Assembly: GCA_903859075.1 (NCBI GenBank)
Contig: CAIOLF010000049.1
Coordinates: 1-29,423 of the forward strand
Source of the DNA: Candidatus Buchananbacteria bacterium
GTDB taxonomy: Bacteria; Patescibacteriota; Patescibacteriia; 2-01-FULL-39-33
Direction: 5' to 3'
Length of the DNA: 29,423 nucleotides
In this document: positions 1 through 7,484 of the stretch, one piece after another
How the letters are laid out: every line of letters begins with the position of its first letter
Numbering within the stretch: the stretch's first letter is position 1
Notes under the pieces: model-generated
What the model was told of the DNA's origin: nothing
Seen by the model: only the letters and a program-made list of their open reading frames with translations
Database searches by the model: none
Program-made: the position numbers and the translations under genes

Positions 1-1
1 A

Positions 2-232
2 AAAAACATCGACGCCAATCTTTATATTGATGGACAGCTGATAAAATCCGGCACGCTCTGGGCTCAACCGCCTAATAACTCTCAGATGACTTTATCGGAA
101 TTTGAAAGCGGTACCTATACGGCAGTTTATTATCTTTCCGCCAAGCCAAACAGCATTAAACTAATTTTGGATCCAAATAATAGATTAATTGAGACTGATG
201 AAAATAATAATATTTTTGAAGTCAGCAAATGA
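2..232 (+). CDS. C-terminal fragment of a CARDB-like extracellular protein (5' truncated by window edge)
   Basis: An open frame runs from the left edge to a TGA stop at 230-232. About 76 residues are visible. The last part reads LDPNNRLIETDENNNIFEV, which fits the closing strand of CARDB/Ig-like adhesion domains, where an Asp-Pro turn is followed by an E-(S/T)-D-E-x-N-N signature. Such domains are usually repeated in secreted or surface-anchored proteins. The N-terminus, signal peptide and any partner domain lie outside the window. The stop overlaps the start of the ATPase gene (ATGA), so the two are probably transcribed together and translationally coupled. The domain call rests on this short motif only. 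Confidence 0.6.
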   Translation, partial: KNIDANLYIDGQLIKSGTLWAQPPNNSQMTLSEFESGTYTAVYYLSAKPNSIKLILDPNNRLIETDENNNIFEVSK

Positions 233-2889
233 AACAAATAATCTGGCACAATTTAAAGCTCTCCGACGTCTATAAAGAACTTAAAAGCTCCGCTCGCGGC
301 CTCGACGATAAAGAAGCTCAAGCCAGGCGCAAAAAATTCGGAACAAATGAATTGCCGCGCTCCAAGCCGTTATCTTCTTGGATAATTTTCCTAAACCAAG
401 TCCGCTCGCCGCTGGCTTATGTCCTGATGTTTGCCGCGGTCGTCTCGCTGTTCTTGCGGCATTTTACCGATGGCGGTGTTATTATCGCCATTATCATCAT
501 TAATTCCTGCTTTGGTTATTTCCAAGAAAAAAAGGCCAACCAGGCCATGGAAAAGCTCAAGCAGATAATCCGCCGGCAAGCCATCGTCATTCATAATGGC
601 CGGCGCTTGCGTCTTGACGCCAGCGATCTGGTGCCGGGAGATGTCATTGCCATCAGGGCGGGAGATAATGTCCCGGCCGACTGCCGGATAATTGCCGCTC
701 ATAACTTGCAATTAATCGAGGCGCCGCTGACGGGAGAATCCCTTCCGTCAGATAAGGAAGAAACTGCCCTGGAAGCCGGCACCCCTTTGGCCGATCGCGA
801 TAACATGATTTATATGGGCACTAATGTCGCCAGAGGCGAGGGACTGGCGATTGTCTGCGAGACCGGATTAAATACGGAAATTGGCAAGATCAGCGAGATG
901 ATCAAGGAAACCAAGGAAGAAAGGACGCCGCTGCAACTGCAAATGCTGGGGCTAGTAAAATTCTTAGCAATTATCATTTCCATAATCTGCCTGGCCATTT
1001 TTATTCTGGGATTGGGTTCGGGAATTGACCCGGTAGAAATATTTTTGACCGTGACGGCGCTGGTCGTCGCTTCCATCCCCGAAGGGTTGCTTATCGGCGT
1101 CACCGTAGTGCTGACTATCGGCATCCAAAAGATCCTCCGGCAGAAAGCGCTGGTGCGCAAGCTGATTGCCGCCGAGACCCTGGGCAAGACCTCCATTATC
1201 TGTACCGACAAGACCGGCACGCTGACTGAGGGCAAAATGGAAATTGCCAAAATCATCACCGCCGATCAGGAATATCTGATAGAACCAAGCCCCAAAAAGA
1301 TAGACAAGGCGCGCGAACTGATTTTCAAGGCCTCTATTCTTTGCTCCAGCGCCGACGTGGAGAATCCCGATGATGCCCTAGACAACTTAAAAATCATCGG
1401 CGATCCGACCGAGAGGGCTTTGCTTTTGGGAGCGATCATCTCCGGCTATGACAAAGAAAAACTGGATCTGGAATACAGCAAACTAATGATTCTGCCCTTT
1501 GACAGCGAAAAGAAATACATGGCCACTTTGCATGAGCAAAACAGCCAAGGACATCGCCATATCTTCGCCAAAGGCGCGCCGGAAAAAATCCTTAATTTCT
1601 GCGGCTTCCGCTTAGCTGGCGGTGAAAAGAAAAAAATATCCGCCGCTGATTTGGAAGATTTAAAAAGGAAATTCCAGGCACTGACGGCCAAGGGCTTCCG
1701 CCTGCTGGCCGTGGCTTACAAGACCGGGCAATTCATAAAACTGGAAGAGGAGCTCAATAATTTAACATTCTTGGGCTTTATCGCCCTCAAGGATCCGTTG
1801 CGTCCCGATGCCGCCGCTTCACTGCGGCTCTGCCAGCAGGCCGGCATCCGCACAATTTTGGTGACCGGCGACCATCCGCTGACGGCCAAAGCGATTTTTT
1901 CCGAACTGGGCATCAAAATAGACCACAATATCGCGCTCGGGTCCGATCTAGACTCTTGGAATGACCAAGAATTGAAAAATCGAATCCGTGATATCGATAT
2001 CTTTGCCAGAGTCGAGCCGCGCCATAAGCTGCGCATCGTCGCCGCTTGGCAAAAACAGAACGAGGTAGTAGCCATGACCGGCGACGGCATTAATGACGCG
2101 CCGGCCATCAAGGCCGCCGATATCGGCATTGCCCTGGGTGAGAGCACTGACGTCACCAAGGAGACGGCTGACATTGTACTGCTGGACAATAATTTTAAAG
2201 TTATTGTCAGCGCCATTAAGCAAGGCCGAATCATCTTTGATAATATCAGAAAAGTCGTCTTATATCTGCTCTCTGACAGCTTTACCGAAATAATCCTTAT
2301 TTCCGGAGCAATACTCATGAAGCTGCCGATGCCGATTTTTCCCCTGCAAATTTTATGGGTCAATTTGGTGGCTGATGGCCTGCCCAACCTAGCTATGGCC
2401 ACGGAGAAAGGCGAGAAAGGAATAATGAATCTGCCGCCGAGGGCGCGGACTGAGCCGCTGCTAAATCGTGAAATGAAAATTCTTATTTTTGCCATCAGTA
2501 TTATAGTTGACTTGGCTCTGCTAAGCTTGTTTGTTTTTATGTTAAGATTACATTATGATCTCACCTATATCCGCACCCTGATTTTTGCCGCTACCGGATT
2601 TGACTCTCTGCTTTACGCTTTCAGCGTGCGTTCGCTAAAAAGTTCCATCTTTACCGAAAATCCCTTCAAAAACAAATACTTGGTCGGCGCCATAGTCGTA
2701 TCATTTTTTGTCTTAATTGCCGCTATTTATGTGCCCTTTATGCAAATGCTGTTTAAGACGGTGAATCTCGGTTTCAACGACTGGACTATTATTGTCTCTT
2801 TAGCCGTCTTTAAGGTGATACTGATTGAAATAATCAAACAGGTCTTTATCATCAAAAAGAAAGGTTACTTAAAAATCAAAACCGCCTAA
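229..2889 (+). CDS. Type II (Ca2+/cation) P-type ATPase
   Basis: ATP-driven cation pump of the inner membrane, 886 aa, normal for the P2A/P2B family. In order: N-terminal cation-ATPase domain (about 1-70), M1-M2, actuator domain with TGES at 168-171, M4 with the PEGL motif, phosphorylation site DKTGT with Asp327, nucleotide-binding domain with KGAPEKIL, hinge GDGINDAP near 616-624, then M5-M10. PEGL in M4 and N..DGLP in M6 (LWVNLVADGLP) are the ion-binding signatures of Ca2+/Na+,K+-type pumps. The M5 Glu aligned to SERCA E771 is kept, but the neighbouring Asn (N768) and the M6 Thr (T799) appear replaced, so a single Ca2+ site is plausible. Start ATG overlaps the upstream stop, with no SD. Substrate ion is inferred. 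Confidence 0.9.
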   Translation: MKQIIWHNLKLSDVYKELKSSARGLDDKEAQARRKKFGTNELPRSKPLSSWIIFLNQVRSPLAYVLMFAAVVSLFLRHFTDGGVIIAIIIINSCFGYFQEKKANQAMEKLKQIIRRQAIVIHNGRRLRLDASDLVPGDVIAIRAGDNVPADCRIIAAHNLQLIEAPLTGESLPSDKEETALEAGTPLADRDNMIYMGTNVARGEGLAIVCETGLNTEIGKISEMIKETKEERTPLQLQMLGLVKFLAIIISIICLAIFILGLGSGIDPVEIFLTVTALVVASIPEGLLIGVTVVLTIGIQKILRQKALVRKLIAAETLGKTSIICTDKTGTLTEGKMEIAKIITADQEYLIEPSPKKIDKARELIFKASILCSSADVENPDDALDNLKIIGDPTERALLLGAIISGYDKEKLDLEYSKLMILPFDSEKKYMATLHEQNSQGHRHIFAKGAPEKILNFCGFRLAGGEKKKISAADLEDLKRKFQALTAKGFRLLAVAYKTGQFIKLEEELNNLTFLGFIALKDPLRPDAAASLRLCQQAGIRTILVTGDHPLTAKAIFSELGIKIDHNIALGSDLDSWNDQELKNRIRDIDIFARVEPRHKLRIVAAWQKQNEVVAMTGDGINDAPAIKAADIGIALGESTDVTKETADIVLLDNNFKVIVSAIKQGRIIFDNIRKVVLYLLSDSFTEIILISGAILMKLPMPIFPLQILWVNLVADGLPNLAMATEKGEKGIMNLPPRARTEPLLNREMKILIFAISIIVDLALLSLFVFMLRLHYDLTYIRTLIFAATGFDSLLYAFSVRSLKSSIFTENPFKNKYLVGAIVVSFFVLIAAIYVPFMQMLFKTVNLGFNDWTIIVSLAVFKVILIEIIKQVFIIKKKGYLKIKTA

Positions 2890-2893
2890 ACCC

Positions 2894-3496
2894 ATGAATA
2901 ATCGTCGTTTGTTAAAAACCATCCTCCTGGCTGAGGGAGAAAAAATCATCCTGCTGCTGCGCCCTTCGATGTGGCGGTGGTTTTGGCAACTACTGCTTTG
3001 TATTATTTTGATTTTTGGCGATTTCTTTTTCCTCTATCCGCTGGTACAATGGGGAAATTTGGGGCTGATAATTTTTGCAGCGGTCCAGCTCTTGGCTTTA
3101 ATAATTCTTTTAAAAATCGGCCGCCGCTACTACTTTACCTCCCTTATCGTCACCAATAAAAAAATCATCGACATTGATCAGCTGGGCTACTTTAATCGGG
3201 CCATCAGTCAGGAGCCGCTGGGCAAAATCGCTGATGTCCATGGGAGAACGAGCGGCATTGGCGGGGCGCTGCTGGGGCTGGGCGATATTTTTATTTTTTT
3301 GCCGGAGACTAACAGCCAGATAGTCATCAGCAAAATAAAAAATTTCAAGAATGCCGTCAGTATCATCGCCTCGGAGCAGGAAGGATATTTGGAAAGTCAC
3401 GCCGGCAGCAGCCAAAATCCCGAGCAATTATTATCTAAAATAAAAAATAAAATCGGCACGGAAAAATTTCAGCGGTTGCTTGGCGATAAGGATTAA
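2894..3496 (+). CDS. PH-domain (YdbS/DUF304-like) membrane protein
   Basis: A 200-aa protein with two closely spaced hydrophobic segments (about residues 27-49 and 53-75) forming a hairpin anchor. A cytosolic beta-rich region follows (about 80-160), with TNKKIIDIDQLGYFNRAISQ and a glycine-rich GIGGALLGLGDIF turn. This layout (membrane hairpin followed by a YYFTSLIVTNKKII strand) is that of bacterial PH-domain (bPH2/DUF304) proteins. The C-terminal 40 residues are charged and probably flexible. It starts 4 nt after the ATPase stop with no SD, so it is likely in the same operon. The molecular role of this family is mostly unknown. Confidence 0.75.
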   Translation: MNNRRLLKTILLAEGEKIILLLRPSMWRWFWQLLLCIILIFGDFFFLYPLVQWGNLGLIIFAAVQLLALIILLKIGRRYYFTSLIVTNKKIIDIDQLGYFNRAISQEPLGKIADVHGRTSGIGGALLGLGDIFIFLPETNSQIVISKIKNFKNAVSIIASEQEGYLESHAGSSQNPEQLLSKIKNKIGTEKFQRLLGDKD

Positions 3497-3500
3497 TTTG

Positions 3501-3509
3501 TGTTATAAT
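3501..3509 (+). promoter_or_regulatory. Extended -10 promoter directly before the FtsB-like gene
   Basis: TGTTATAAT (extended -10) ends 5 nt before the ATG at 3515. The expected transcription start falls on or beside the start codon, which predicts a leaderless mRNA. No SD is possible in this space. Confidence 0.65.
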
Positions 3510-3514
3510 CAAAT

Positions 3515-3934
3515 ATGATCATCCGGGGAAAACTACAAAAAAAACAGCTAGCCATCAGACTGATCTTATTATTCCTTTTACTGCTAATAATCCTGATTAT
3601 TATCGGGTTGGCCGGGGAGCTGGTAAACCGCCACAAAATCAGCGGCAAGATCAGCGATTTAGAACAGCAAATCAGCCAGACGCAAAGCGAAAACCTGGAA
3701 ATCAATACGCTTATCAGTTCTTGGGAGAACGGCAGCCAGCTGGAAAAAGAAGCCCGGAGCAAGCTGGGATTAAAAAAGGAAGGCGAAAAAATTATTTTAA
3801 TCGATAAAAGTTCCAGCAGCGAGCCGGCGGTGATTCCCTCGGCCCTTGATCCTGATATCTTAAATCCCGCCAAAAGAATCGAGCAAAAAATAACGGACAA
3901 TCCGGCCAAATGGTGGCAATATTTTTTCCGCTAG
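3515..3934 (+). CDS. FtsB/DivIC-like septum formation initiator
   Basis: A 139-aa bitopic membrane protein. A short basic N-terminus is followed by one strong transmembrane helix (about 13-33) and a coiled coil (about 38-75, HKISGKISDLEQQISQTQSE). Then comes the family's closing SKLGLKKEGEKIIL block, matching the lg(l/m)..pGE.v motif of FtsB/DivIC. The tail ends in a Trp-rich WWQYFF segment. FtsB-type proteins join FtsQ and FtsL in the divisome core; an FtsQ-like gene lies at 22598. Family assignment is good; calling it FtsB rather than DivIC or FtsL is not resolved by sequence alone. It starts right behind its own -10 box. Confidence 0.8.
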   Translation: MIIRGKLQKKQLAIRLILLFLLLLIILIIIGLAGELVNRHKISGKISDLEQQISQTQSENLEINTLISSWENGSQLEKEARSKLGLKKEGEKIILIDKSSSSEPAVIPSALDPDILNPAKRIEQKITDNPAKWWQYFFR

Positions 3935-3937
3935 CTT

Positions 3938-4315
3938 ATGTTAAAAAAACCAAATTTAACGACAGAAGAAAAGACGCGCCTAAAAGATGAGATACTCGGC
4001 GCTATCGACGGTGAAAAAAAACCTTCACCTAAGGTTAATTTTGCCGCTCCAATAATTATCGAGGCGGCGGCGGAAAAAAATAAGATAAATATTGAAAATA
4101 AAATTGTGCCAAAAATAGAAGAAAAAGAAATAAAAGAACACCGGCCCAAACAGCAAAAGTCATTTGTGGTCATGTCTGACATAAAAATTAGAGAAAAGGA
4201 CCGCTACGAAAAACATCGCCCCAATCAAGGACTAAGCCTGCTGCGTTTTATTATCCTGTTGCTGATTATCATTGTCGCTTTGCTGGTTGCCAATTTATTC
4301 CTGCTGGCTAAATAA
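3938..4315 (+). CDS. C-tail-anchored small membrane protein, unknown function
   Basis: 125 aa, starting 3 nt after the FtsB-like stop, so almost certainly co-transcribed. Residues 1-95 are highly charged (many Lys, Glu and Pro) and predicted disordered. A single hydrophobic helix at about 101-122 (LLRFIILLLIIIVALLVANL) ends three residues from the C-terminus. The organisation suggests a cytoplasmic linker or scaffold anchored at its tail. I recognise no family. Proximity to a division gene hints at an envelope or division role, but nothing more specific can be claimed. Confidence 0.7.
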   Translation: MLKKPNLTTEEKTRLKDEILGAIDGEKKPSPKVNFAAPIIIEAAAEKNKINIENKIVPKIEEKEIKEHRPKQQKSFVVMSDIKIREKDRYEKHRPNQGLSLLRFIILLLIIIVALLVANLFLLAK

Positions 4316-4325
4316 TTCGCTCAAT

Positions 4326-4350
4326 AAAAAATCCCGCTACTGGGCGGGAT
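4326..4350 (-). terminator. Rho-independent terminator of the tRNA-Gly/tRNA-Thr transcript
   Basis: Seven-bp GC-rich stem ATCCCGC/GCGGGAT (4331-4337 with 4344-4350). On the minus strand it is followed by a run of T (A-run at 4326-4331 on plus). On the plus strand only a short T-run follows, so it may also weakly end the upstream operon. Confidence 0.8.
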
Positions 4351-4359
4351 TTACGCTGA

Positions 4360-4432
4360 AGCCAAGAAGGGGATTCGAACCCCTGACCCACGGTTTACGA
4401 TACCGTTGCTCTACCAGCTGAGCTATCTTGGC
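4360..4432 (-). tRNA. tRNA-Thr (anticodon CGU)
   Basis: The full cloverleaf folds: acceptor GCCAAGA/TCTTGGC, D-arm with AGCTGGTAGAGC, anticodon arm ACGGT-ATCGTAA-ACCGT with anticodon CGT, and T-arm AGGGG-TTCGAAT-CCCCT. Discriminator is U and the 3' CCA is not encoded. It reads ACG codons. It lies 16 nt downstream of tRNA-Gly on the same strand. Confidence 0.95.
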
Positions 4433-4448
4433 AAATTAATTGTTAAAA

Positions 4449-4519
4449 AGCGAGATACGGGAGTCGAACCCGTCTTTCTGCCTTGGGAAGGCAGCGTTAA
4501 ACCGCTTAACTAATCTCGC
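4449..4519 (-). tRNA. tRNA-Gly (anticodon CCC)
   Basis: 71 nt. Acceptor GCGAGAT/ATCTCGC, anticodon arm CTGCC-TTCCCAA-GGCAG with anticodon CCC, T-arm ACGGG-TTCGACT-CCCGT, discriminator U. CCA is not encoded. It reads GGG codons and is first in a two-tRNA transcript. Confidence 0.95.
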
Positions 4520-4538
4520 AGTGAATTTAGCCATAGAT

Positions 4539-4567
4539 AATATAGCGTAAATTAGCATTTAAATCAA
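4539..4567 (-). promoter_or_regulatory. Sigma70-type promoter of the tRNA-Gly/Thr operon
   Basis: On the minus strand TTGATT (4567-4562), a 17-nt spacer, then TATATT (4544-4539). It starts transcription about 15 nt before the tRNA-Gly 5' end. Confidence 0.7.
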
Positions 4568-4572
4568 TAGTT

Positions 4573-5340
4573 ATGCTTAAAAAAACAGCTCCGCTACTGC
4601 TGCTACTATCCCTGATTATATCCTTTCTTCATTTTACAATGCCGGCTCAAGCCGAGTCATTTATCATTATCCAAGAGGTGGAAAATCCGGTTAGCGGCGA
4701 CTCTTCAATAAAAACGCCTGATGGCATAGTCGCTATTGATTTCAGTGAGAATTCCCTAAAGCAGCCCATCGCCATAAAGCTAATGAACATCTTGGAAAAG
4801 AATTCTATCGGCAGCCAGCTTAATCTGCCAGAAAAATTATTCCCCCAGACAGACCTTTATTATTTCAATTTTGATCCAAAAACAGCCGAGTTCAACTCCC
4901 AGCCGCAAATCAAAATTAAAATCAAAGACAGCAACTACAAGCAGGCCTACTATTACGATTGGTCCAGCTTGCGATTCGTCCCGGCCTCCACTACCATTGA
5001 CGCCTCTTCCAGCCAGATGATTTTTAATCTGCCACCGGGCCAAAGAGAAATAATGTTTACCGTCCTGGGCGATCAAGAGCTCTCTGGCACCGCCTCCTGG
5101 TACGTCCACCCGAAATACCGAGGGGAACTGATTGCCGCTTCAACCGATTTTCCCTTTGATACCAAATTAAAAGTCATTGGAGCAAATACCGGCAAAGAAG
5201 TAATCGTTACCGTAAAAGATTACGGCCCCGATAAATCAATCCATCCCGATAGGGTAGTGGACTTGTCCAAAGAGGCCTTCAAGGTCTTGGCCCCAACCGG
5301 CGCCGGCGTCATCAAGGTAAAAGTTATTCCAATCTATTAA
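4573..5340 (+). CDS. Secreted RlpA-like double-psi beta-barrel protein
   Basis: 255 aa with a clear signal peptide (MLKK, hydrophobic core 7-23, AQA cleavage after residue 27). Residues about 30-165 form a beta-rich region I do not recognise. Residues 172-255 form a double-psi beta-barrel of the RlpA family: GTASWY at 172-177, FDTKLKVIGANTGKEVIVTV, and the conserved Asp in DRVVDLS (D230), which is catalytic in RlpA lytic transglycosylases and MltA-like enzymes. It probably acts on peptidoglycan outside the membrane. It precedes ftsE, giving a cell-wall/division context. Enzymatic activity is not certain, because some RlpA proteins only bind glycan. Confidence 0.8.
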   Translation: MLKKTAPLLLLLSLIISFLHFTMPAQAESFIIIQEVENPVSGDSSIKTPDGIVAIDFSENSLKQPIAIKLMNILEKNSIGSQLNLPEKLFPQTDLYYFNFDPKTAEFNSQPQIKIKIKDSNYKQAYYYDWSSLRFVPASTTIDASSSQMIFNLPPGQREIMFTVLGDQELSGTASWYVHPKYRGELIAASTDFPFDTKLKVIGANTGKEVIVTVKDYGPDKSIHPDRVVDLSKEAFKVLAPTGAGVIKVKVIPIY

Positions 5341-5342
5341 AG

Positions 5343-5385
5343 TTTACCCCGTTCAATACCGCATAGCGGCATTGAACAGGGTAAA
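5343..5385 (+). other. Long imperfect hairpin between the RlpA-like gene and ftsE
   Basis: A 20-nt arm TTTACCCCGTTCAATACCGC pairs with 5366-5385 across a 3-nt loop, with only two mismatches. No T-run follows, so it is not a standard terminator. It could be an RNA-stabilising 3' hairpin or a palindromic repeat copy. Confidence 0.7.
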
Positions 5386-5393
5386 TTGCTAAA

Positions 5394-5414
5394 TGTTAAT
5401 CGTCAACTGTTAAT
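5394..5414 (+). repeat. Three 7-bp units before ftsE
   Basis: TGTTAAT, CGTCAAC, TGTTAAT follow each other in 7-bp phase and end 2 nt before the ftsE ATG. This is the shortest member of the start-proximal arrays seen elsewhere in the window. Confidence 0.45.
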
Positions 5415-5416
5415 AT

Positions 5417-6097
5417 ATGATCCATCTTATAAATGTCACTAAAAAATTCCAGCGTGAGACAGTCGCTTTAGACGGGGTCAGTTTGCATATTGAGCCGGGA
5501 GAATTTGTTTCTATTGTCGGGCAGTCCGGCTCAGGCAAAACCACCATTGTCCGCTTGCTCATCTCCGAGCTCAAGCCCGATTCCGGACGGATTATTGTCG
5601 GCGGCTGGGATATTACCAAAATCAAGCGCCGCCATGTGCCTATCTTACGCCGGCAAATAGGCGTGGTCTTTCAGGATTTCAAATTACTGCCAAAAAAAAC
5701 CGTTTTTGAAAATGTCGCTTTTGCTTTGCAGGTGGCCGGCACGCCCCGAAGCCGGATAAAAAACATCGTACCGCAAGTGCTGAAAATCGTGGATTTGGAA
5801 GACAAGACTGATCGCTATCCGCAAAATCTCTCCGGCGGCGAAAAACAGCGCGTGGCCATCGCCCGCGCGCTAATCCATCGGCCTAAAGTGCTGCTGGCCG
5901 ATGAGCCAACGGGAAATTTGGATGCCATTAATACTAAGGATATTATTGACCTGTTGCTAAAAATTAATGAATTTGGCACCACTGTCGTGCTCGTCACCCA
6001 TAATAAGGAGATCGTCAATGCCATCAAGCGCCGCGTCGTTACCATGGAAAAGGGCAAGATCATCCAGGATCAAAAAGTGGGGAAATATTTCATTTAA
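5417..6097 (+). CDS. ftsE: Cell division ATP-binding protein FtsE
   Basis: 226-aa ABC ATPase of the FtsEX complex, which controls septal peptidoglycan hydrolases from the cytoplasmic face. Walker A GQSGSGKTT at 35-43, Q-loop in VVFQDFKLL, signature LSGGEKQR, Walker B LLADEP with D162 and E163, and the H-loop in LVTHN. The FtsE-typical QDFKLLPKKTVFENVAFAL block separates it from general MacB/LolD ATPases. ftsX follows, but after 158 nt rather than overlapping. Start ATG has no SD. Confidence 0.95.
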   Translation: MIHLINVTKKFQRETVALDGVSLHIEPGEFVSIVGQSGSGKTTIVRLLISELKPDSGRIIVGGWDITKIKRRHVPILRRQIGVVFQDFKLLPKKTVFENVAFALQVAGTPRSRIKNIVPQVLKIVDLEDKTDRYPQNLSGGEKQRVAIARALIHRPKVLLADEPTGNLDAINTKDIIDLLLKINEFGTTVVLVTHNKEIVNAIKRRVVTMEKGKIIQDQKVGKYFI

Positions 6098-6221
6098 ATT
6101 TCTAATTACTAATTACTAATTTTTGAATAATTTCCCAATGGCTAAAATCACAAATTAGAAATTGGTTATTGGTCATTATTTAGAAATTAGGTTAATTAGA
6201 AATTAGTAATTATTGCCAATC
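6096..6221 (+). repeat. Inverted AT-rich heptad array between ftsE and ftsX
   Basis: The left half has ATTTCTA, ATTACTA, ATTACTA in 7-bp steps (6098-6118). The right half (about 6153-6215) has the complementary words AATTAGA, ATTAGAA and ATTAGTA. Together they form a large imperfect inverted repeat. The ATTTCTA unit recurs four times at 18009-18036. Confidence 0.75.
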
Positions 6222-6228
6222 TAATTCA

Positions 6229-6234
6229 TATAAT
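6229..6234 (+). promoter_or_regulatory. -10 box upstream of ftsX
   Basis: TATAAT lies 21 nt before the ftsX ATG, so ftsX may have its own transcript with a leader of about 15 nt and no SD. I see no good -35 at the usual distance. Confidence 0.45.
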
Positions 6235-6255
6235 CTCTCCTAATAAACCCAAACT

Positions 6256-7173
6256 ATGTTTCTACTTACTTTCGGCCGCAGCATTCTGTTCGCCTTCCAA
6301 TCATTCTGGCGCAATATCTGGCTCTCGCTGGCTACCGTTTTTATTATCTGCTTGGCTCTGCTGTCAATAAACTTTTTAATCATCATTAATGCCATTTCTG
6401 ATTCCGCGATCGTGGCGGTGCAAAACCGCGTTGATATTTCGGTATATTTCAAGCCGGCGGTCCGCGAGGCCAAAGTGGAAGAAGTAAAAAATCAATGGGA
6501 GGGTTTGCCCCAGGTAAAAAACATCATCTATAAATCGCCGGAAGAAAATTTAAATGATTTTAAGGCGCGGCACCAAAATGATGCTAGCATTCAGGAAACG
6601 CTTAAAGAACTTGAGGGCAATCCCTTGGGCGCAACTTTAGTCATTCAAGCAAAAAACCTTCAATCCTACCCGGAAATCCTGAAAGCCGTTGATAATCCAG
6701 CTTATGCCGATCTGATAGAAGAAAAAAGCTATGACGACCATCAGCTTATTATTAATCGGCTCAACGCCATTACCGGCAGTGTCAAAAAAGGCGCCCTCAT
6801 CATCAGCTTAATATTTGCCATTATCTCCATCTTAATCGTCTTCAACACTGTCCGCATCGCCATTTTCACCCATCAGAACGAGATTTCCATCATGAAGCTG
6901 GTGGGGGCCAATAACTGGCTGATACGCGCGCCGTTTATCTGGGAAAGCATCATCGCTGGCGTCATCGCCTGCGTCGTGATTTTAGCCGTCATCTATCCTT
7001 TATTATCAATTATTCAGCCCTATCTGGCAAAATTCTTGCAGGGCGTTGATTTCAATTTGGTCAGCTATTTCAATCATAATATTATTTGGATCTTCGGCGG
7101 CCAGCTGATCGGCATCATTGTCATTAATTTCTTCAGCAGTATGCTGGCTATCGGCAAATATTTAAAAGTGTAA
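6256..7173 (+). CDS. ftsX: Cell division protein FtsX
   Basis: 305-aa membrane subunit of FtsEX. The first transmembrane helix is at about 18-40, followed by an extracytoplasmic domain (about 45-170) that in characterised bacteria docks a coiled-coil hydrolase partner. Three more helices follow (about 178-200, 232-255, 275-298). NEISIMKLVGANNWLIRAPF between TM2 and TM3 is the hallmark FtsX/MacB cytoplasmic loop. The likely partner is the coiled-coil M23 protein encoded at 24749-25975. Confidence 0.93.
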   Translation: MFLLTFGRSILFAFQSFWRNIWLSLATVFIICLALLSINFLIIINAISDSAIVAVQNRVDISVYFKPAVREAKVEEVKNQWEGLPQVKNIIYKSPEENLNDFKARHQNDASIQETLKELEGNPLGATLVIQAKNLQSYPEILKAVDNPAYADLIEEKSYDDHQLIINRLNAITGSVKKGALIISLIFAIISILIVFNTVRIAIFTHQNEISIMKLVGANNWLIRAPFIWESIIAGVIACVVILAVIYPLLSIIQPYLAKFLQGVDFNLVSYFNHNIIWIFGGQLIGIIVINFFSSMLAIGKYLKV

Positions 7174-7181
7174 TAAAATAT

Positions 7182-7215
7182 AAATCCGTCCGCTAAAAGC
7201 GGGCGGATTTTTTAT
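7182..7215 (+). terminator. Terminator after ftsX
   Basis: 12-bp stem AAATCCGTCCGC/GCGGGCGGATTT (one G-T pair) with loop TAAAA, followed by TTTT. It closes the ftsEX unit before the convergent minus-strand genes. Confidence 0.9.
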
Positions 7216-7221
7216 CAGTTT

Positions 7222-7419
7222 TTATTTTACCAACAAAATAGCCGAGCCGTCGGCATGATTGTCGCTAGCGACCACTTGCACTTCACTAAAAGCTCCCCAC
7301 AATCCCATCGCCCGGCCGACATTGAAGGTTTCTTCATTAAAAATCCAATAGCGCTTGGAGTCGGCACCGATGGCATAGACTTTAGGCGAGCCATTGAGTC
7401 TGATCAGTTGCATTTTCAT
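7222..7419 (-). CDS. Small KVYAIG-type protein, unknown function
   Basis: A 65-aa protein without signal peptide or membrane helix. The block KVYAIGADSKRYWIFNEETF resembles a short repeat unit often found in CPR surface proteins, where a Val-Tyr-x-Ile/Leu strand is followed by a K-R-(W/Y) strand and an N-E-x-(T/V)-F helix start. Here it stands alone. A TATAAT lies 4 nt upstream of the ATG on the minus strand, so the mRNA would be leaderless; Met3 is an alternative start. It could be a free-standing domain or a remnant of a larger gene. Function unknown. Confidence 0.6.
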   Translation of the reverse strand: MKMQLIRLNGSPKVYAIGADSKRYWIFNEETFNVGRAMGLWGAFSEVQVVASDNHADGSAILLVK

Positions 7420-7484
7420 ATTATTATAGGCGCGATATAATCGGCAACTATTTGGTATTTGAGATTAAACGGCATATGTTGGCA

